64,000 bases of DNA, taken from assembly GCF_021412625.1 (NCBI RefSeq), contig NZ_JAKCFI010000003.1, positions 1,142,081 through 1,206,080 of the forward strand, given 5' to 3'. Position numbers and translations under genes: made by a program. Below are positions 1 through 9,300 of the stretch, piece after piece. Origin of the DNA: Myxococcus stipitatus. GTDB taxonomy: Bacteria > Myxococcota > Myxococcia > Myxococcales > Myxococcaceae. The number at the start of each line of letters is the position of its first letter. Position 1 is the first letter of the stretch. The notes under the pieces are model-generated. The model did no database searches. It was not told where the DNA came from and saw nothing but the letters and a program-made list of their open reading frames with translations.

Positions 1-16
1 TGGGTTCGGAGCGGGA

Positions 17-523
17 CTACTGCACCTTGACCTGGAGCTCCTTGAGCACCTGGTCACCGCGCATCACCGTCACCGTCCAGTTGCCCGGCTTGTTCAGCCG
101 CACGCCGGTCCACTGACGGGCGCGCCAGCCGTCGCCCTTGAGCTTCACGTCCTTGGTCTCGCGCACCACGGTGCCCTGCTTGGTCTGCACCATGACGTCC
201 TCGACCGAGTCACCCTGCGGTACCAGGTACGCCTGCCACAGCATGACGGAGGTGTTCGCCTTCACGCCCTCCGCGCCGACCTCGGCGGTGCACTCGTACT
301 TGTTGGGGCCTTCCTTGGCCACCTCCGTACAGAGCTTGGCCTCCACCAGCACCGGACCCTGACCCTGGCCCTTGTAGAAATAGTTCCACGTGTCACGCAC
401 GGCGTCCGCGCTCGGCGCCTTCACCGGCTCCTTGGGCGCCTCGGGCGCGGCGTCCTGCGCCACCGCCAGCGTCGACATCCCCAGCACCGCACACACCAGG
501 CTCCGCGTCAGCAGCTTCTTCAT
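17..523 (-). CDS. Secreted protein of unknown function
   Basis: Encodes 168 residues. The N-terminus is a typical Sec signal peptide (MKKLLTRSLVCAVLGMSTLA, then VAQDA, giving a likely AQ-D type cleavage near residue 22). The mature part opens with a Pro/Ala/Glu-rich stretch. A compact, probably beta-rich domain follows, with two cysteines and the segment GNWTVTVMRGDQVLKE near the end, which resembles immunoglobulin-like or DUF2914-type periplasmic domains. The ATG at 523 is chosen because it begins the signal peptide and has GAGGGG 10-12 bases upstream; the open frame runs further but is not protein-like there. It stands alone, about 90 bp from the next gene. No catalytic motif is visible. 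Periplasmic or outer-surface location is inferred from the signal peptide only. Confidence 0.8.
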   Translation of the reverse strand: MKKLLTRSLVCAVLGMSTLAVAQDAAPEAPKEPVKAPSADAVRDTWNYFYKGQGQGPVLVEAKLCTEVAKEGPNKYECTAEVGAEGVKANTSVMLWQAYLVPQGDSVEDVMVQTKQGTVVRETKDVKLKGDGWRARQWTGVRLNKPGNWTVTVMRGDQVLKELQVKVQ

Positions 524-615
524 CGTCAGGGTCCCCTCTTTGTCGGTCCATGGCCCGCCTCCCAGGCCAGCCATGCCCCTTGATGTAGCACGAAATTCAT
601 CACGTCCACCCGGGC

Positions 616-1959
616 TCACCCCCACAGGAAGAACGCCAGCGTCACCAGCGGGAAGTACACGAGGAACGCGACCAGCAGGAAGCCGAGGATGTCCTTGAAC
701 TCCAGCCGCGCCACCGCGAGCAGCGGGAGCGCCCAGAACGGCTGGATGAGGTCGGTCGCCATGTCGCCCCACGCGTACGCGAGCACCACCTTCTCCGGCG
801 CCACGCCCAGCGTCCTCGCCGCCTCCAACAGGTATGGCGCCTCGATGGCCCACTTCGAGCCGCCCGACGGCACGAAGTAGTTCACCACGCCGCTGTAGAG
901 ATAGACGATGGCGGGGAACGTCGCCTTCGTGGAGAGGGACACGAACAGCTCTCCGATGCGGTCCGTCAGCCCCGTGGCCTTGAAGATGCCGTAGATGCCC
1001 GCGTACAGCGGGAACTGGAGGACGATGCCGTGCAGCACCCCGCCGGCCTCCTCCGACGCCTTGATGAGCCGCGCGGGCGTGCCGTGCAGCAGCACCGCCA
1101 GCACCAGGAAGGTGAAGTTCACCACGTTGAGGTTGAGCGCGCGCCAGCCGCCGTTGAGCCACAGGTAGCGCCCCAGCCACACCAGCCCCAGCACGCCGAA
1201 CACGAGGTTGAGCAGCCGCGCGTGGTCCAGCCACGTCGCGAGGCTCTTCTCCTCGGGCCGCTCGGGCGGCACGAAGTCACCCAGCTTCTCCAGCACCGCC
1301 GCGTCCACGCGCACCACCCGCTCCGCCTTGGGGTGCAGCGCCCAGGCCAACAGCGTCATGCCCGCCACCACCACCACCGTGAGCCCCACGTTGAAGGGCG
1401 AGAAGAGCGTGCGGTCGATGGGGATGACGCCCACGGACTTCTCCAGGAAGTGCCCCGGCGTGGCCACCAGCAGGGGCGCGGACGCGGACAGGCCCGCGTG
1501 CCACGTGGCGCCCAGGCCGAAGTACGCGCACGCCACCAGCAGCCGGTAGTCCACGTCCGGCCGCCGCCGCGCCACGAAGCGCACCAGCATCGCGCTGGCC
1601 ACCAGGGACAGGCCCCAGTTGATGTAGGCCAGCCCCATGGACACGACCGCCATCAGCGCCACCGCCCCGCGCGGCGTGCGCGCCAGGCCGGAGGCCCACT
1701 CGAGCAGCCGGCGCACGGGCGTGGTGAGCGCCAGCAGGTAGCCGGTGAACATCACCAGCGCCATCTGCATGGAGAAGGTGAGCAGCTCCCAGAAGCCGCC
1801 GCCCCAGCCGTCGAGCACCTTCGCGGGGGCCGCGTCCGCCCAACCCATGGCGAGCCCCATGGTGAGCAGGCTCAGCAGCACGGCGATGGCGAACGCGCTG
1901 GGGACGAAGCGCGCGGAGAAGCGACCGAGGGCTTCGGCGATGCGGACGAGGGTCTCCAC
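616..1959 (-). CDS. Short-chain fatty acid transporter, AtoE family
   Basis: A 447-residue polytopic inner-membrane protein of the AtoE/SCFA_trans family, which imports short-chain fatty acids such as acetoacetate and butyrate for beta-oxidation. It has about ten hydrophobic segments. The family-like stretches YSGVVNYFVPSGGSKWAIEA and YAWGDMATDLIQPFWALPLL near the C-terminus are the strongest evidence. A GTG start at 1959 is preferred: it has GGGAG about 10 bases upstream and the protein then begins VETLVRIAEALGRFSARFVP, matching the usual family N-terminus. The frame upstream of it is Arg/Gly-rich and does not look coding. No atoDA or atoB neighbours are present, so the physiological substrate is inferred from family alone. 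Confidence 0.88.
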   Translation of the reverse strand: METLVRIAEALGRFSARFVPSAFAIAVLLSLLTMGLAMGWADAAPAKVLDGWGGGFWELLTFSMQMALVMFTGYLLALTTPVRRLLEWASGLARTPRGAVALMAVVSMGLAYINWGLSLVASAMLVRFVARRRPDVDYRLLVACAYFGLGATWHAGLSASAPLLVATPGHFLEKSVGVIPIDRTLFSPFNVGLTVVVVAGMTLLAWALHPKAERVVRVDAAVLEKLGDFVPPERPEEKSLATWLDHARLLNLVFGVLGLVWLGRYLWLNGGWRALNLNVVNFTFLVLAVLLHGTPARLIKASEEAGGVLHGIVLQFPLYAGIYGIFKATGLTDRIGELFVSLSTKATFPAIVYLYSGVVNYFVPSGGSKWAIEAPYLLEAARTLGVAPEKVVLAYAWGDMATDLIQPFWALPLLAVARLEFKDILGFLLVAFLVYFPLVTLAFFLWG

Positions 1960-2057
1960 GAGGTGAGGGCTCCCGGCGGGTGGCCGTCTCCCCGACAGGG
2001 GGCGGCAGGAGCGTTCTACGGCATCCTCCCGCGCCCGGACCACCACCTCGGCGCGGC

Positions 2058-2696
2058 TCAGCGCGACGCCGGAGCGCCCGCGAGAATCTGCTTCCACGCG
2101 GGACGGGTGCTGATGCGCTCCCACCACGCGGCCACGTTGCGGCGCGTCAGGATGAGGTCGTCCTGCCTGGCGATGACGAGGAACTGGAACGTGGGGACAT
2201 AGACCAGGTCCGCCATCGAGTACGTGCTCCCGGCGAGATAGGGGCGACCCTCCAGGGCCCGCTCCAGCACGTCGAGCACCCCGGCGACGCCCGCGCGCGC
2301 CTTCTCGACCTCGGCCGGGTCCGTCTTCCCGCCGAACATGGGGTTGAGGAACAGCTGCTTGCGAATCTCGAAGACCGACGGCTGGAGGTATGACGGCTCC
2401 ACGCTCACCCACTGCTCCATCACCGCTCGCGCCTTGGCGTCGGTGGGGATGAGGCTGGGCGCGGAGGAGGGGAGGCCGTCGACGTACCGGATGATGGCGC
2501 CGGACTCGTACAGGTGGAAGTCCCCGTCGAAGAGCACGGGAATCTTCGCGAAGGGGTGCAGGGCCCGGTGCTGCGGGGTGCGCTGCTCGCCCTTGGCGAG
2601 GTCCACGGGGATGAGCTCGACGGCGTGGCCCTTCTCGGCCAGGGCGAGCAGGGCCTTCAGGGTGCAGGTGCTGTAGGAGTTTCCATGGAGCTTCAT
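2058..2696 (-). CDS. Glutathione S-transferase family protein
   Basis: A 212-residue soluble protein with the two-domain GST layout. Residues 1-80 are a thioredoxin-like domain starting MKLHGNSYSTCTLKALLALA, with the Ser/Cys active-site region at residues 7-11, a cis-Pro in AKIPVLFDGDF, and the glutathione-binding ESGAIIRYV. Residues 90-212 are the helical domain, containing the conserved Asp motif in STYSMADLVYVPT. It is expected to conjugate glutathione to electrophiles in the cytoplasm. The ATG at 2696 is clear because the GST fold begins at that residue. A direct-repeat motif lies 73 bp upstream and recurs before the VOC gene at 59792. The exact class and substrate cannot be told. Confidence 0.92.
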   Translation of the reverse strand: MKLHGNSYSTCTLKALLALAEKGHAVELIPVDLAKGEQRTPQHRALHPFAKIPVLFDGDFHLYESGAIIRYVDGLPSSAPSLIPTDAKARAVMEQWVSVEPSYLQPSVFEIRKQLFLNPMFGGKTDPAEVEKARAGVAGVLDVLERALEGRPYLAGSTYSMADLVYVPTFQFLVIARQDDLILTRRNVAAWWERISTRPAWKQILAGAPASR

Positions 2697-2768
2697 GGCG
2701 GACCTCTGGGGGTGGGCCGGGCCTCTGTCGGCGCCGGCATCGAGAGACCCCACCCTGCGCCCCCGGTG

Positions 2769-2791
2769 TGTCAGCCGTATGTCAGGTTTGT
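2769..2791 (-). promoter_or_regulatory. Direct-repeat operator-like motif upstream of GST
   Basis: On the plus strand the site reads TGTCAG, five bases, TGTCAG, then GTTTGT. The two hexamers start 11 bp apart, one helical turn. The same 23-bp string, with a single mismatch, occurs at 59852-59874, again upstream of a minus-strand gene. Here it lies 73 bp upstream of the glutathione transferase start codon. Conservation at two unlinked promoters with similar spacing suggests a binding site for one regulator, or an extended promoter. Which regulator is unknown, and none is encoded next to it. Confidence 0.6.
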
Positions 2792-2929
2792 TCCCGGGGG
2801 CGTTCGCCTCGTGCCGTGGCGCTTCCCTCCGCGAGCGAAGGACTCCCGGGCGCGGGGGCCGGACCTCATCCACGCGGTGGTCGATGAGGCCCGGCCCCGT
2901 GCCCCCAAGAGGTCACCTTCCGTTCGACG

Positions 2930-3622
2930 CTAACGACCGCTGCCGCCGATGGCCTGCACCTGCGAGTCGAGCTTCTGCCACTCGGCTCGCGCCTCGCGCT
3001 GCTGCTTCAGGTCGTTCTCGACGACCTGCTGCGTCTGCTGGGCCTTCTGCTTCGCCTCGTCCACCTTGCGGGCAAACTCATTACCGTTGAGCTTCTCCGC
3101 GCGGACATCGCCGCTGTGCTGGAGGGTCTGGTAACGCGCCTGCTCCAGCTCCGCCTCGGCGACATCGCGCTCGCGCTCGCGCATCGTCTTCAGGGACTTG
3201 CGCGTGGTGGCCACCCGCTCGCGCCAGGTCACCTGGGCCTTGGCCGCCGCCAGCTGGGCGTCCGCCTGCTCGAGGCGCTGCTGGGCGTTGGGGTCCTCAC
3301 CTCGGCCCGTCTCCTTCGAGGCCTTCACCGCGGACTGGGCCGCGTCCCTGCTGGCCTTGGCCGCCTTCTCCTCCTTCTTGGCGATCTTCAGCTCGCGCTT
3401 GCCGTCCTCCTCGGCGACGCTGGCCCGCGTCACCTGGTCCTCCGCCTTGTTCAAGGTGGCCTGCGCCTGGCGCACGTCGTTCATCTGGTCGGGCGGCACC
3501 CGCGCCAGCCAGGACTCGTCCACCTTCGTGCTGTGACGGCTGGAGCTACAGCCGCCGCTCAGGCCCAGCAGTAGCGCCGCGGAGAGGCTCCCCAGGACGT
3601 TGCGTTGCCTCGACTGGAACAT
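2930..3622 (-). CDS. Coiled-coil lipoprotein
   Basis: A 230-residue predicted lipoprotein. It has a short basic N-region, a hydrophobic segment ending in the lipobox LSGGC (Cys about residue 24), and then an almost entirely alpha-helical, Ala/Glu/Lys/Gln-rich coiled coil to the C-terminus. The ATG at 3622 has AGGAGGG 6-12 bases upstream. It is the last gene of the carbon-uptake operon and its first 77 bp overlap the end of the NuoM-like gene in another frame, so it is probably co-transcribed. Similar Ala/Glu-rich lipoproteins are common in Myxococcus envelopes. A direct role in carbon uptake is not supported by anything seen in the sequence. Confidence 0.82.
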   Translation of the reverse strand: MFQSRQRNVLGSLSAALLLGLSGGCSSSRHSTKVDESWLARVPPDQMNDVRQAQATLNKAEDQVTRASVAEEDGKRELKIAKKEEKAAKASRDAAQSAVKASKETGRGEDPNAQQRLEQADAQLAAAKAQVTWRERVATTRKSLKTMRERERDVAEAELEQARYQTLQHSGDVRAEKLNGNEFARKVDEAKQKAQQTQQVVENDLKQQREARAEWQKLDSQVQAIGGSGR

Positions 3623-4997
3623 GGTGTTCCCTCCTATTCCGGATGTCTTCCAGCAGACGGTGGTCACGCCGCGCGTCGATGGAAGGTGCCATGGAGGGAG
3701 GGAGAGACGACGGACCGAGGCCCAGTCCTCCGGCGAGGAGGGCGGCGACCAGCGCCACCGCCACCCACCGCTCCCGGGGAAGCAGGTCCGTGAAGGGGCG
3801 CGACGAGGGGGGGCCGAGGAAGGTGCGCTGCCAGGCTCGCAGGAGCGTGACGGCGTCGAGCACCAGGGCCAGCAGGAGCGGGAGCGTCGACGCCGGCTGG
3901 CTCTCGAAGACGGCGCGAAGGAGCAGGTCCTCGCTGGTGAAGCCGAGCGTCCCCGGGAGGCCCATGCCGGCGAGGGCGAGCAGCAGGAAGAGCGCAGACA
4001 TGCGTCCGGCCGACCCCTGGAGCCCTCCCAGCTTCGTCATGTCCGCGGTCCCCGCTCGGCCCTCCAACGACTGGACCAGCAGGCCCAGCCCCGCGAAGGT
4101 CAGCCCGAGGACGATGACCTGGAGTCGCGCGGCGCCCGCGTCTCCCCAGGCCATCGCCGCGAGCAGCAGGCCGGAGTGGCTCGACAGCACGAAGCCCAGC
4201 ATGCGCCGGAGGTCCGTCTGGGCCCACGCCAGCACGGCCCCGTGGAGCGCGGTCCCGACGCCCAGGATGCCCAGCCACGTCGGCACCCCGGGCCCGAGCG
4301 CGGGAGACAGCCGCTCCCACAGGACGAACCCCGACAGGACGTTCATCAGCGGGAAGGCCATCCCCATGGGCATCCTCGTCACCACCGTGGGGAGCCAGGA
4401 GTGGAAGGGCACCACGGCCATGCGGACGCCCACCGCCACCACCGTCAGCGAGGCCAGTCCCAGCGCTCCGAACGGCGCGCCGACGTGGGCGAGCCGCGAG
4501 AGGTCCGTGTCACCGGACAGGTCCAGGCCCAGCAGCGCCAGCAGCGGCAGCGCGCCCACGAGCATGGACAGGTGGAGCACGCGCGCCTCGTGAGGGCCCT
4601 CGCCGTCCGGGGCTCGTCGAGCCAGCAGGATGCCCAGGGGAACCGGGAGGGCCATGAGACAGCCGAGCCACGCCGCCGGGGCGCGCGCGAGGACGACGCC
4701 CATGGTCGCGCTCTCGGTGAGCAGCAGGGCCATCGACATCTCCCGGTCCAGGAGCCCGCGAGGACCTCCGACCAGCGTCGCGACGACGAGCAACGCGACG
4801 AGGGGACAGAGCGCGGGCGCCTCCGGGGAGACCCGCGCGGACGGCGCGAGGGTGAGCAGCGAGAGGCCCAGCGTGAGGAGTGCCCAGAGCGTGGCCACCC
4901 GCGTGGCGCGCGCGACCGTCCGCGTCCGGATGAGCGACAGCGCGCCCACGAGGGGCAGCGCTGGCAACAGCGTCGTGAGGGAGGGGAGCGGGAGCAT
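3546..4997 (-). CDS. NuoM/MrpD-like membrane subunit of the carbon-uptake operon
   Basis: A 483-residue membrane protein with about 13-14 hydrophobic segments, of the proton-translocating NADH:quinone oxidoreductase/Mrp antiporter family. It keeps the TM5 glutamate in ALLLTESATMG and the PFHSWLP motif. The lysine usually preceding PFHxWLP is Arg (VRMAVVPFHSWLP), and the LKxG lysine of the next helix is replaced (NVLSGFVLWE). Its start overlaps the stop of dabB by one base (TGATG), so translation is coupled. Typical DAB systems have only DabA and DabB, so this is an additional subunit. It may couple ion flow to DabA or form a hetero-pair with DabB. The C-terminal 25 residues overlap the lipoprotein gene and are atypical. 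Confidence 0.85.
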   Translation of the reverse strand: MLPLPSLTTLLPALPLVGALSLIRTRTVARATRVATLWALLTLGLSLLTLAPSARVSPEAPALCPLVALLVVATLVGGPRGLLDREMSMALLLTESATMGVVLARAPAAWLGCLMALPVPLGILLARRAPDGEGPHEARVLHLSMLVGALPLLALLGLDLSGDTDLSRLAHVGAPFGALGLASLTVVAVGVRMAVVPFHSWLPTVVTRMPMGMAFPLMNVLSGFVLWERLSPALGPGVPTWLGILGVGTALHGAVLAWAQTDLRRMLGFVLSSHSGLLLAAMAWGDAGAARLQVIVLGLTFAGLGLLVQSLEGRAGTADMTKLGGLQGSAGRMSALFLLLALAGMGLPGTLGFTSEDLLLRAVFESQPASTLPLLLALVLDAVTLLRAWQRTFLGPPSSRPFTDLLPRERWVAVALVAALLAGGLGLGPSSLPPSMAPSIDARRDHRLLEDIRNRREHHVPVEATQRPGEPLRGATAGPERRL

Positions 4998-6334
4998 CAC
5001 GCGGCTCCCGTGGAGGGCTTGCCGGGAGAGGGCTCGCCGGGGCGGGTGGGTGCTGCTCGTGGCGCGGTCTCCTCGGTGAGGCGTCCCACCCAGCGACGCT
5101 CGGCGGAGTCCAGCGCGTGTGCGACGCGCCGCAAGGGTTGGAGGACCCAATGCTCGCAATGCGCGTCCACGGCGAAGCGCTCCAGGGCGAGGCGGTAGAG
5201 GCGTGGTTCGAGGGAAGGCGGCGCGAGCCGGTGCAGCCAGGCGAAAGAGGGCGGGCGCGTGTCGCGCAGGGCGGCGCGGCGTGTCTGGGCGTGGCGCAGC
5301 GCGGAGGGCGCCTGGAGGAATTGGAGACAGCGCAGGCTGGCGTGCGCCAGCAGGTGGAGCAGGGCCAGTGAGGTCAACCCGAGCCCCACCTCCACGAACA
5401 TCAACCCCACCTGCGTGAGGACCCCCTGGGCCAGCGCGCCCTTCACGTCTGGCTGGACGCGCCAGACGAGCGTGGCGTGGAGCGCGGTGAGCAGCCCCAC
5501 CAGCACCATCGCGCCGCGGGCGAGGGGCGCCTGCATCAGCAGGGGCGAGGCTCGCAGCATCAGGTAGACCCCGGCATGGATGGAGAGCGCGCCATAGAAG
5601 AGGGCGCTGGAGGGCGTCGGGCCTTCCATCGCGCGCGCCAGCCAGCCGCTGAAGGGGAGCTGGGCCGATTTGCCCAGCGCGGCGAGCAGCAGGCACAGCG
5701 CCAGGGCCGTCGCCGGGAGCCCCTGCGCGGAGGTGGGCCAGCGCGCGGTCCCCGTGGCGTGATGGAGCCAGGCCAGCGCCGCGAGCAGGCCGACGTCGCA
5801 GAGACGGTAGGCCCCGAACGCGCGCAGGCTCGCGCGGACGGGGCCCGCGCGCTCCTGGAAGAACCCGATGAGCAGGGCCGAGGACAGGCCCACCCACTCC
5901 CAGCCGACGAGGAGCACCTCCAGGCTGCCTCCACCCACGAGCAGGTGCATCCCCGCCGAGAACAGCGCCAGCAACAGGAAGAAGCGCGCGAAGCCCGGCT
6001 CGCGGTGCAGATAGGAGACGGAGAAGCGCCCCACCAGCAGGGTGACGGTGCTCACCAACACGAGCAGGGGCGCGGACACCCCGTCCACCTGGAAGGGGTG
6101 CCCCGAGGGAAGCCACGCCACGAACACGGGCTGGGGATGCACGGCCCACCACGCGCTCACTCCCACCGCGCATCCCCACGACAGCCACAGGGCCCCGAGC
6201 ACCTGTCGGGCTACCGCGCGCTCGCTCGGGGCGCGCGCGAGGAGCATCGTCCCTCCCAGCAGGAGGAAGGACAGCAGCGGCGACAGGGGAATCGCCGCGG
6301 CGAACCAACCCGGGTTGAGCTCAGGGAACGCCAT
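4997..6334 (-). CDS. dabB: DabB-like proton-conducting subunit (NuoL family)
   Basis: A 445-residue membrane protein of the NuoL/MrpA-like proton-translocating family, in the position and form of DabB, the cation-translocating partner of DabA. Visible family features are the TM glutamate in LLVGWEWVGLSSALLIGFF, the lysine in ALGKSAQLPFSGWL, and the broken-helix region EGPTPSSALFYGALSIHAGV. The last 90 residues are soluble and Arg-rich. The ATG at 6334 has AGGAG about 7 bases upstream and lies inside the end of dabA (14-bp overlap). Together with DabA it is expected to drive vectorial hydration of CO2 to bicarbonate using the proton or sodium gradient. Only the MAFPELNPGW start preserves the first membrane helix cleanly. 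Confidence 0.85.
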   Translation of the reverse strand: MAFPELNPGWFAAAIPLSPLLSFLLLGGTMLLARAPSERAVARQVLGALWLSWGCAVGVSAWWAVHPQPVFVAWLPSGHPFQVDGVSAPLLVLVSTVTLLVGRFSVSYLHREPGFARFFLLLALFSAGMHLLVGGGSLEVLLVGWEWVGLSSALLIGFFQERAGPVRASLRAFGAYRLCDVGLLAALAWLHHATGTARWPTSAQGLPATALALCLLLAALGKSAQLPFSGWLARAMEGPTPSSALFYGALSIHAGVYLMLRASPLLMQAPLARGAMVLVGLLTALHATLVWRVQPDVKGALAQGVLTQVGLMFVEVGLGLTSLALLHLLAHASLRCLQFLQAPSALRHAQTRRAALRDTRPPSFAWLHRLAPPSLEPRLYRLALERFAVDAHCEHWVLQPLRRVAHALDSAERRWVGRLTEETAPRAAPTRPGEPSPGKPSTGAA

Positions 6335-9300
6335 GGGCCTCTCCTTCCGATGGGGCCGTGCCGCTCGCGCCAAGGATGAGCGCGGGAGGGAGGAAGTCGC
6401 GCTGCCCCGCGTACCAGTCGGGTGAGGACGCGGCTCGGGGCAGCGGTGTGTCCGGTGTGTCGAGGGGCTGGAAGCCCTGGGGCGTGAACCGACGCTGAGC
6501 GCCGGTCGTCGGGTCCACGCTGACCAGCTGGACCCAGGCATGGGCGACGAGCTCTCGCAGGGCGGGCTGTCGCTCCAGGATGTCCGACAGCACGGTGACG
6601 CTCGCCTCGACGACGAGCAGCAGGCGCATGGGCTCGTGCAGCTCGACCATCTGGCGCGGGAGGCCCGTGCGCAGGTCGCTCTCCGCGCCGTCCATCACGC
6701 CCAGCAGGCCCGTCAGGTTGTGAGGCAGCTTGGTCCCACAGCCATGGCGCTCGTTGTCGACGTGGGAGAAGTAGTACTCGAGGCTGATGCCCGCGCCGAC
6801 GGGGGCCGCCGCGAGCAGGAGGCGCTCGATGATGGCGCCGCTCGCGTCGCGTCGCGGGTCGTAGGAGATGAGGAAGGCGCGCCGGTCGAGGAACAGCCCG
6901 CGCGTGAGGGCCCGCCGGCCCACGATGCAGACGGCGTTCATGGCGTGGCCCAGCTCGGGCCGGGGCTGGCCCAGGTCCGCGGCGCGCGCCTCGACATGGC
7001 GCAGGGCCTGGGTGGGGGACAGCTTCCCTGGCGCCGAGTCGAAGCGACGGCAACGTTCGTGCGCGGACAGGGCACGGGCATGGTCGAGCGCTCGGCGAAG
7101 CGCGGACAGCTCCCCGTGGAGCCGGGCGGGCACTTCGTGGAGGTCGTACAGGTGGACTTCATCGGTGGTCGTGTCGTGGAGCCCGCCGATGAACCAGGAG
7201 GTGTCGGGGAGGGCGATGCCTCGTTCGCGCAGGCGCGCGCGGACCTCCGGGCGATTGGCCATCTGCGCGAAGAGCCGCGCGTTGGGCCCTCCCTGCCTGC
7301 CACCACAGGCGCCGCAGTCATAGGCCGCCCGATGCGGGTTGTTGACGCTCGCGGCGCCATGGCCGAGGACGACCACGAGCGGCGCGAAGCCCTCCACGAG
7401 CCCCATGCCCTCCAGCGCGCTCGCGACACGCTGCGCCTGCTCGTCGACCGTGAAGCCCCGTGGCTTCGCGCCTGGCTCCGCGTCCGCTGGCTCGCGCAGG
7501 GTCGTCAGCCGCGTCCTCGGCGTCGGCAGGAAGGTCGAGGCGAACGCTCGACGCAGCTGCTCCAGCCAGCGTGGAAGGAGCACCTGGAACGGGAGGAGCA
7601 CCAGGGAGAGCAGCCCGAGCACCGGCGTCAGCAACCACGCGACCTCGAGGGCCTGGCTGCCGTGGTCCAGGCCGTGCTGGAGCCTCGCACCGTGCGCGCG
7701 CCGTCGCGCTCGCAGGCGGGCGCGGGCATCCTCGGCGGGGAGCGGATGCTCCTCCACGATGTGGGCGGGCGTCATGACCACGGGACAGAGGGCGACGGAC
7801 CGCGCGTCGTCCAGCCCCTGGTAGTCGAAGGCCACGCCGAAGAAGCCCGCGATGCCGAAGGTCTCGTGGCGGGTATCCTGCTCCTCGAAGTGGCGGCGCA
7901 TGGATTCCTCGCGGTCGTCCATGCAGAACCACAGTTGGAAGCGAGGGGCGCGCACCTCGCGCTCCGCCTCGGGGCGCAGCCGGTTGCGCGCGAGCCCCCA
8001 GGCCAGCTGCTGGCGGTAGTGGCGCTCATGGGCTTCGTGCCAGAGGCGCCGCCTCGTCGAGGGCGAGAAGCGCTCGATGGCCTCCAGGAGGAGCTGTCCG
8101 CGTCGAGGGGGAAGCTCCGCGACCTCCATCGCGGACACGCCCAGGTGCTGCATCCACTGGAAGAACCGCCAGCTGCCTTCCTCCAGGGGAGGGGCTCCGG
8201 CCTCGGCGCGCATCGCGTCGCGCGCCACGTCCGCGAGCGCGGCCAGCGGGCCGTGATGTCCCAGGTGCTCCCGAGCGGCGGCCTCCAGGGCGGCGCGCTC
8301 CAGGGTGAGTCGCACCGCGAGGAAGTCCATCAACCTCGCGGGCGGCGCATCGGCGGGGCGGGTCGCGTCGTGCTCCAGGCGGTGGAACATGCCCGCCCAG
8401 CCGGGCAGCGCCCGCAGCACGCGGACGAGGTACGGCTCCCACCGCGCCTCGGGGACGCCCAGGGCCTCGAGCACGTCGAGCACCGCGTCCTCCGCGGAGT
8501 CGGCGCCGTCACCGAGGTCCTGCTCCGGTGGGCGAAGCCACGCCAGCTCGGCCCCCAGTCCCGCGCGGCGGAGCGCGAGCCACGCGGCGTAGAGGCCCCG
8601 CCGACGATGAGGCATGGGCCAGTGGGAGAAGCCTTCGTCCAGGAAGGCCCCGCAGACGCGGATGAGGTGCGGATGGAGCCAGTCTCCGACATCGACGCCC
8701 GTGGCCGCGAGCAGCAGCTCGCGATGGTCGCGGAGGGGCGCGGGCCCGTTGGAGGGCGGCGGACACACCGTGAGCCGCTGTGCCTGGCTCTGGGACCAGA
8801 GCGCGGCCACGGCGAGTGGCTCGCAGTCGCGCTCCAGCTGCTCCCAGAGCGAGGCCCAGGTTCCCTCCCCACCGAAGGCCGTGGCGAGCGCGCGAGGGAG
8901 GATGGCGGCTTCGGCGCTCAGCCACCGCTCCATCGTGAGCGTTGGCGTGTCCCGGACCGTCTCCTTCACGCGCACCAGATAGTCGGCGGCGCGCGCGTGG
9001 GGGATGCCCAGCCTTCGCAAGGCGACGTCCATGGGGAGGACGCGTTGGAGGCAGAGCGCGGCGGCGCGGACCGAGTCGCCGAGGGTGGGTTCCAGCAAGG
9101 CGCTCGCCAGCGTCGTCAACGTCCAGTCGCGCGCCACGCGGTCCAGCCAGCACCGGAGCCCGGTTCGGGAGGCGGCCAGGAAGCGCCGCCGCGCTTCCTC
9201 GGAGACGTCCTCGCGGAGGCGGCGCGCGGCGGACAGCTCCGTGAGGCGCCATCGCAGGGAGGACGAGGTCTCCCGGGGCACCGGATGGAGCAGCGCGAGC

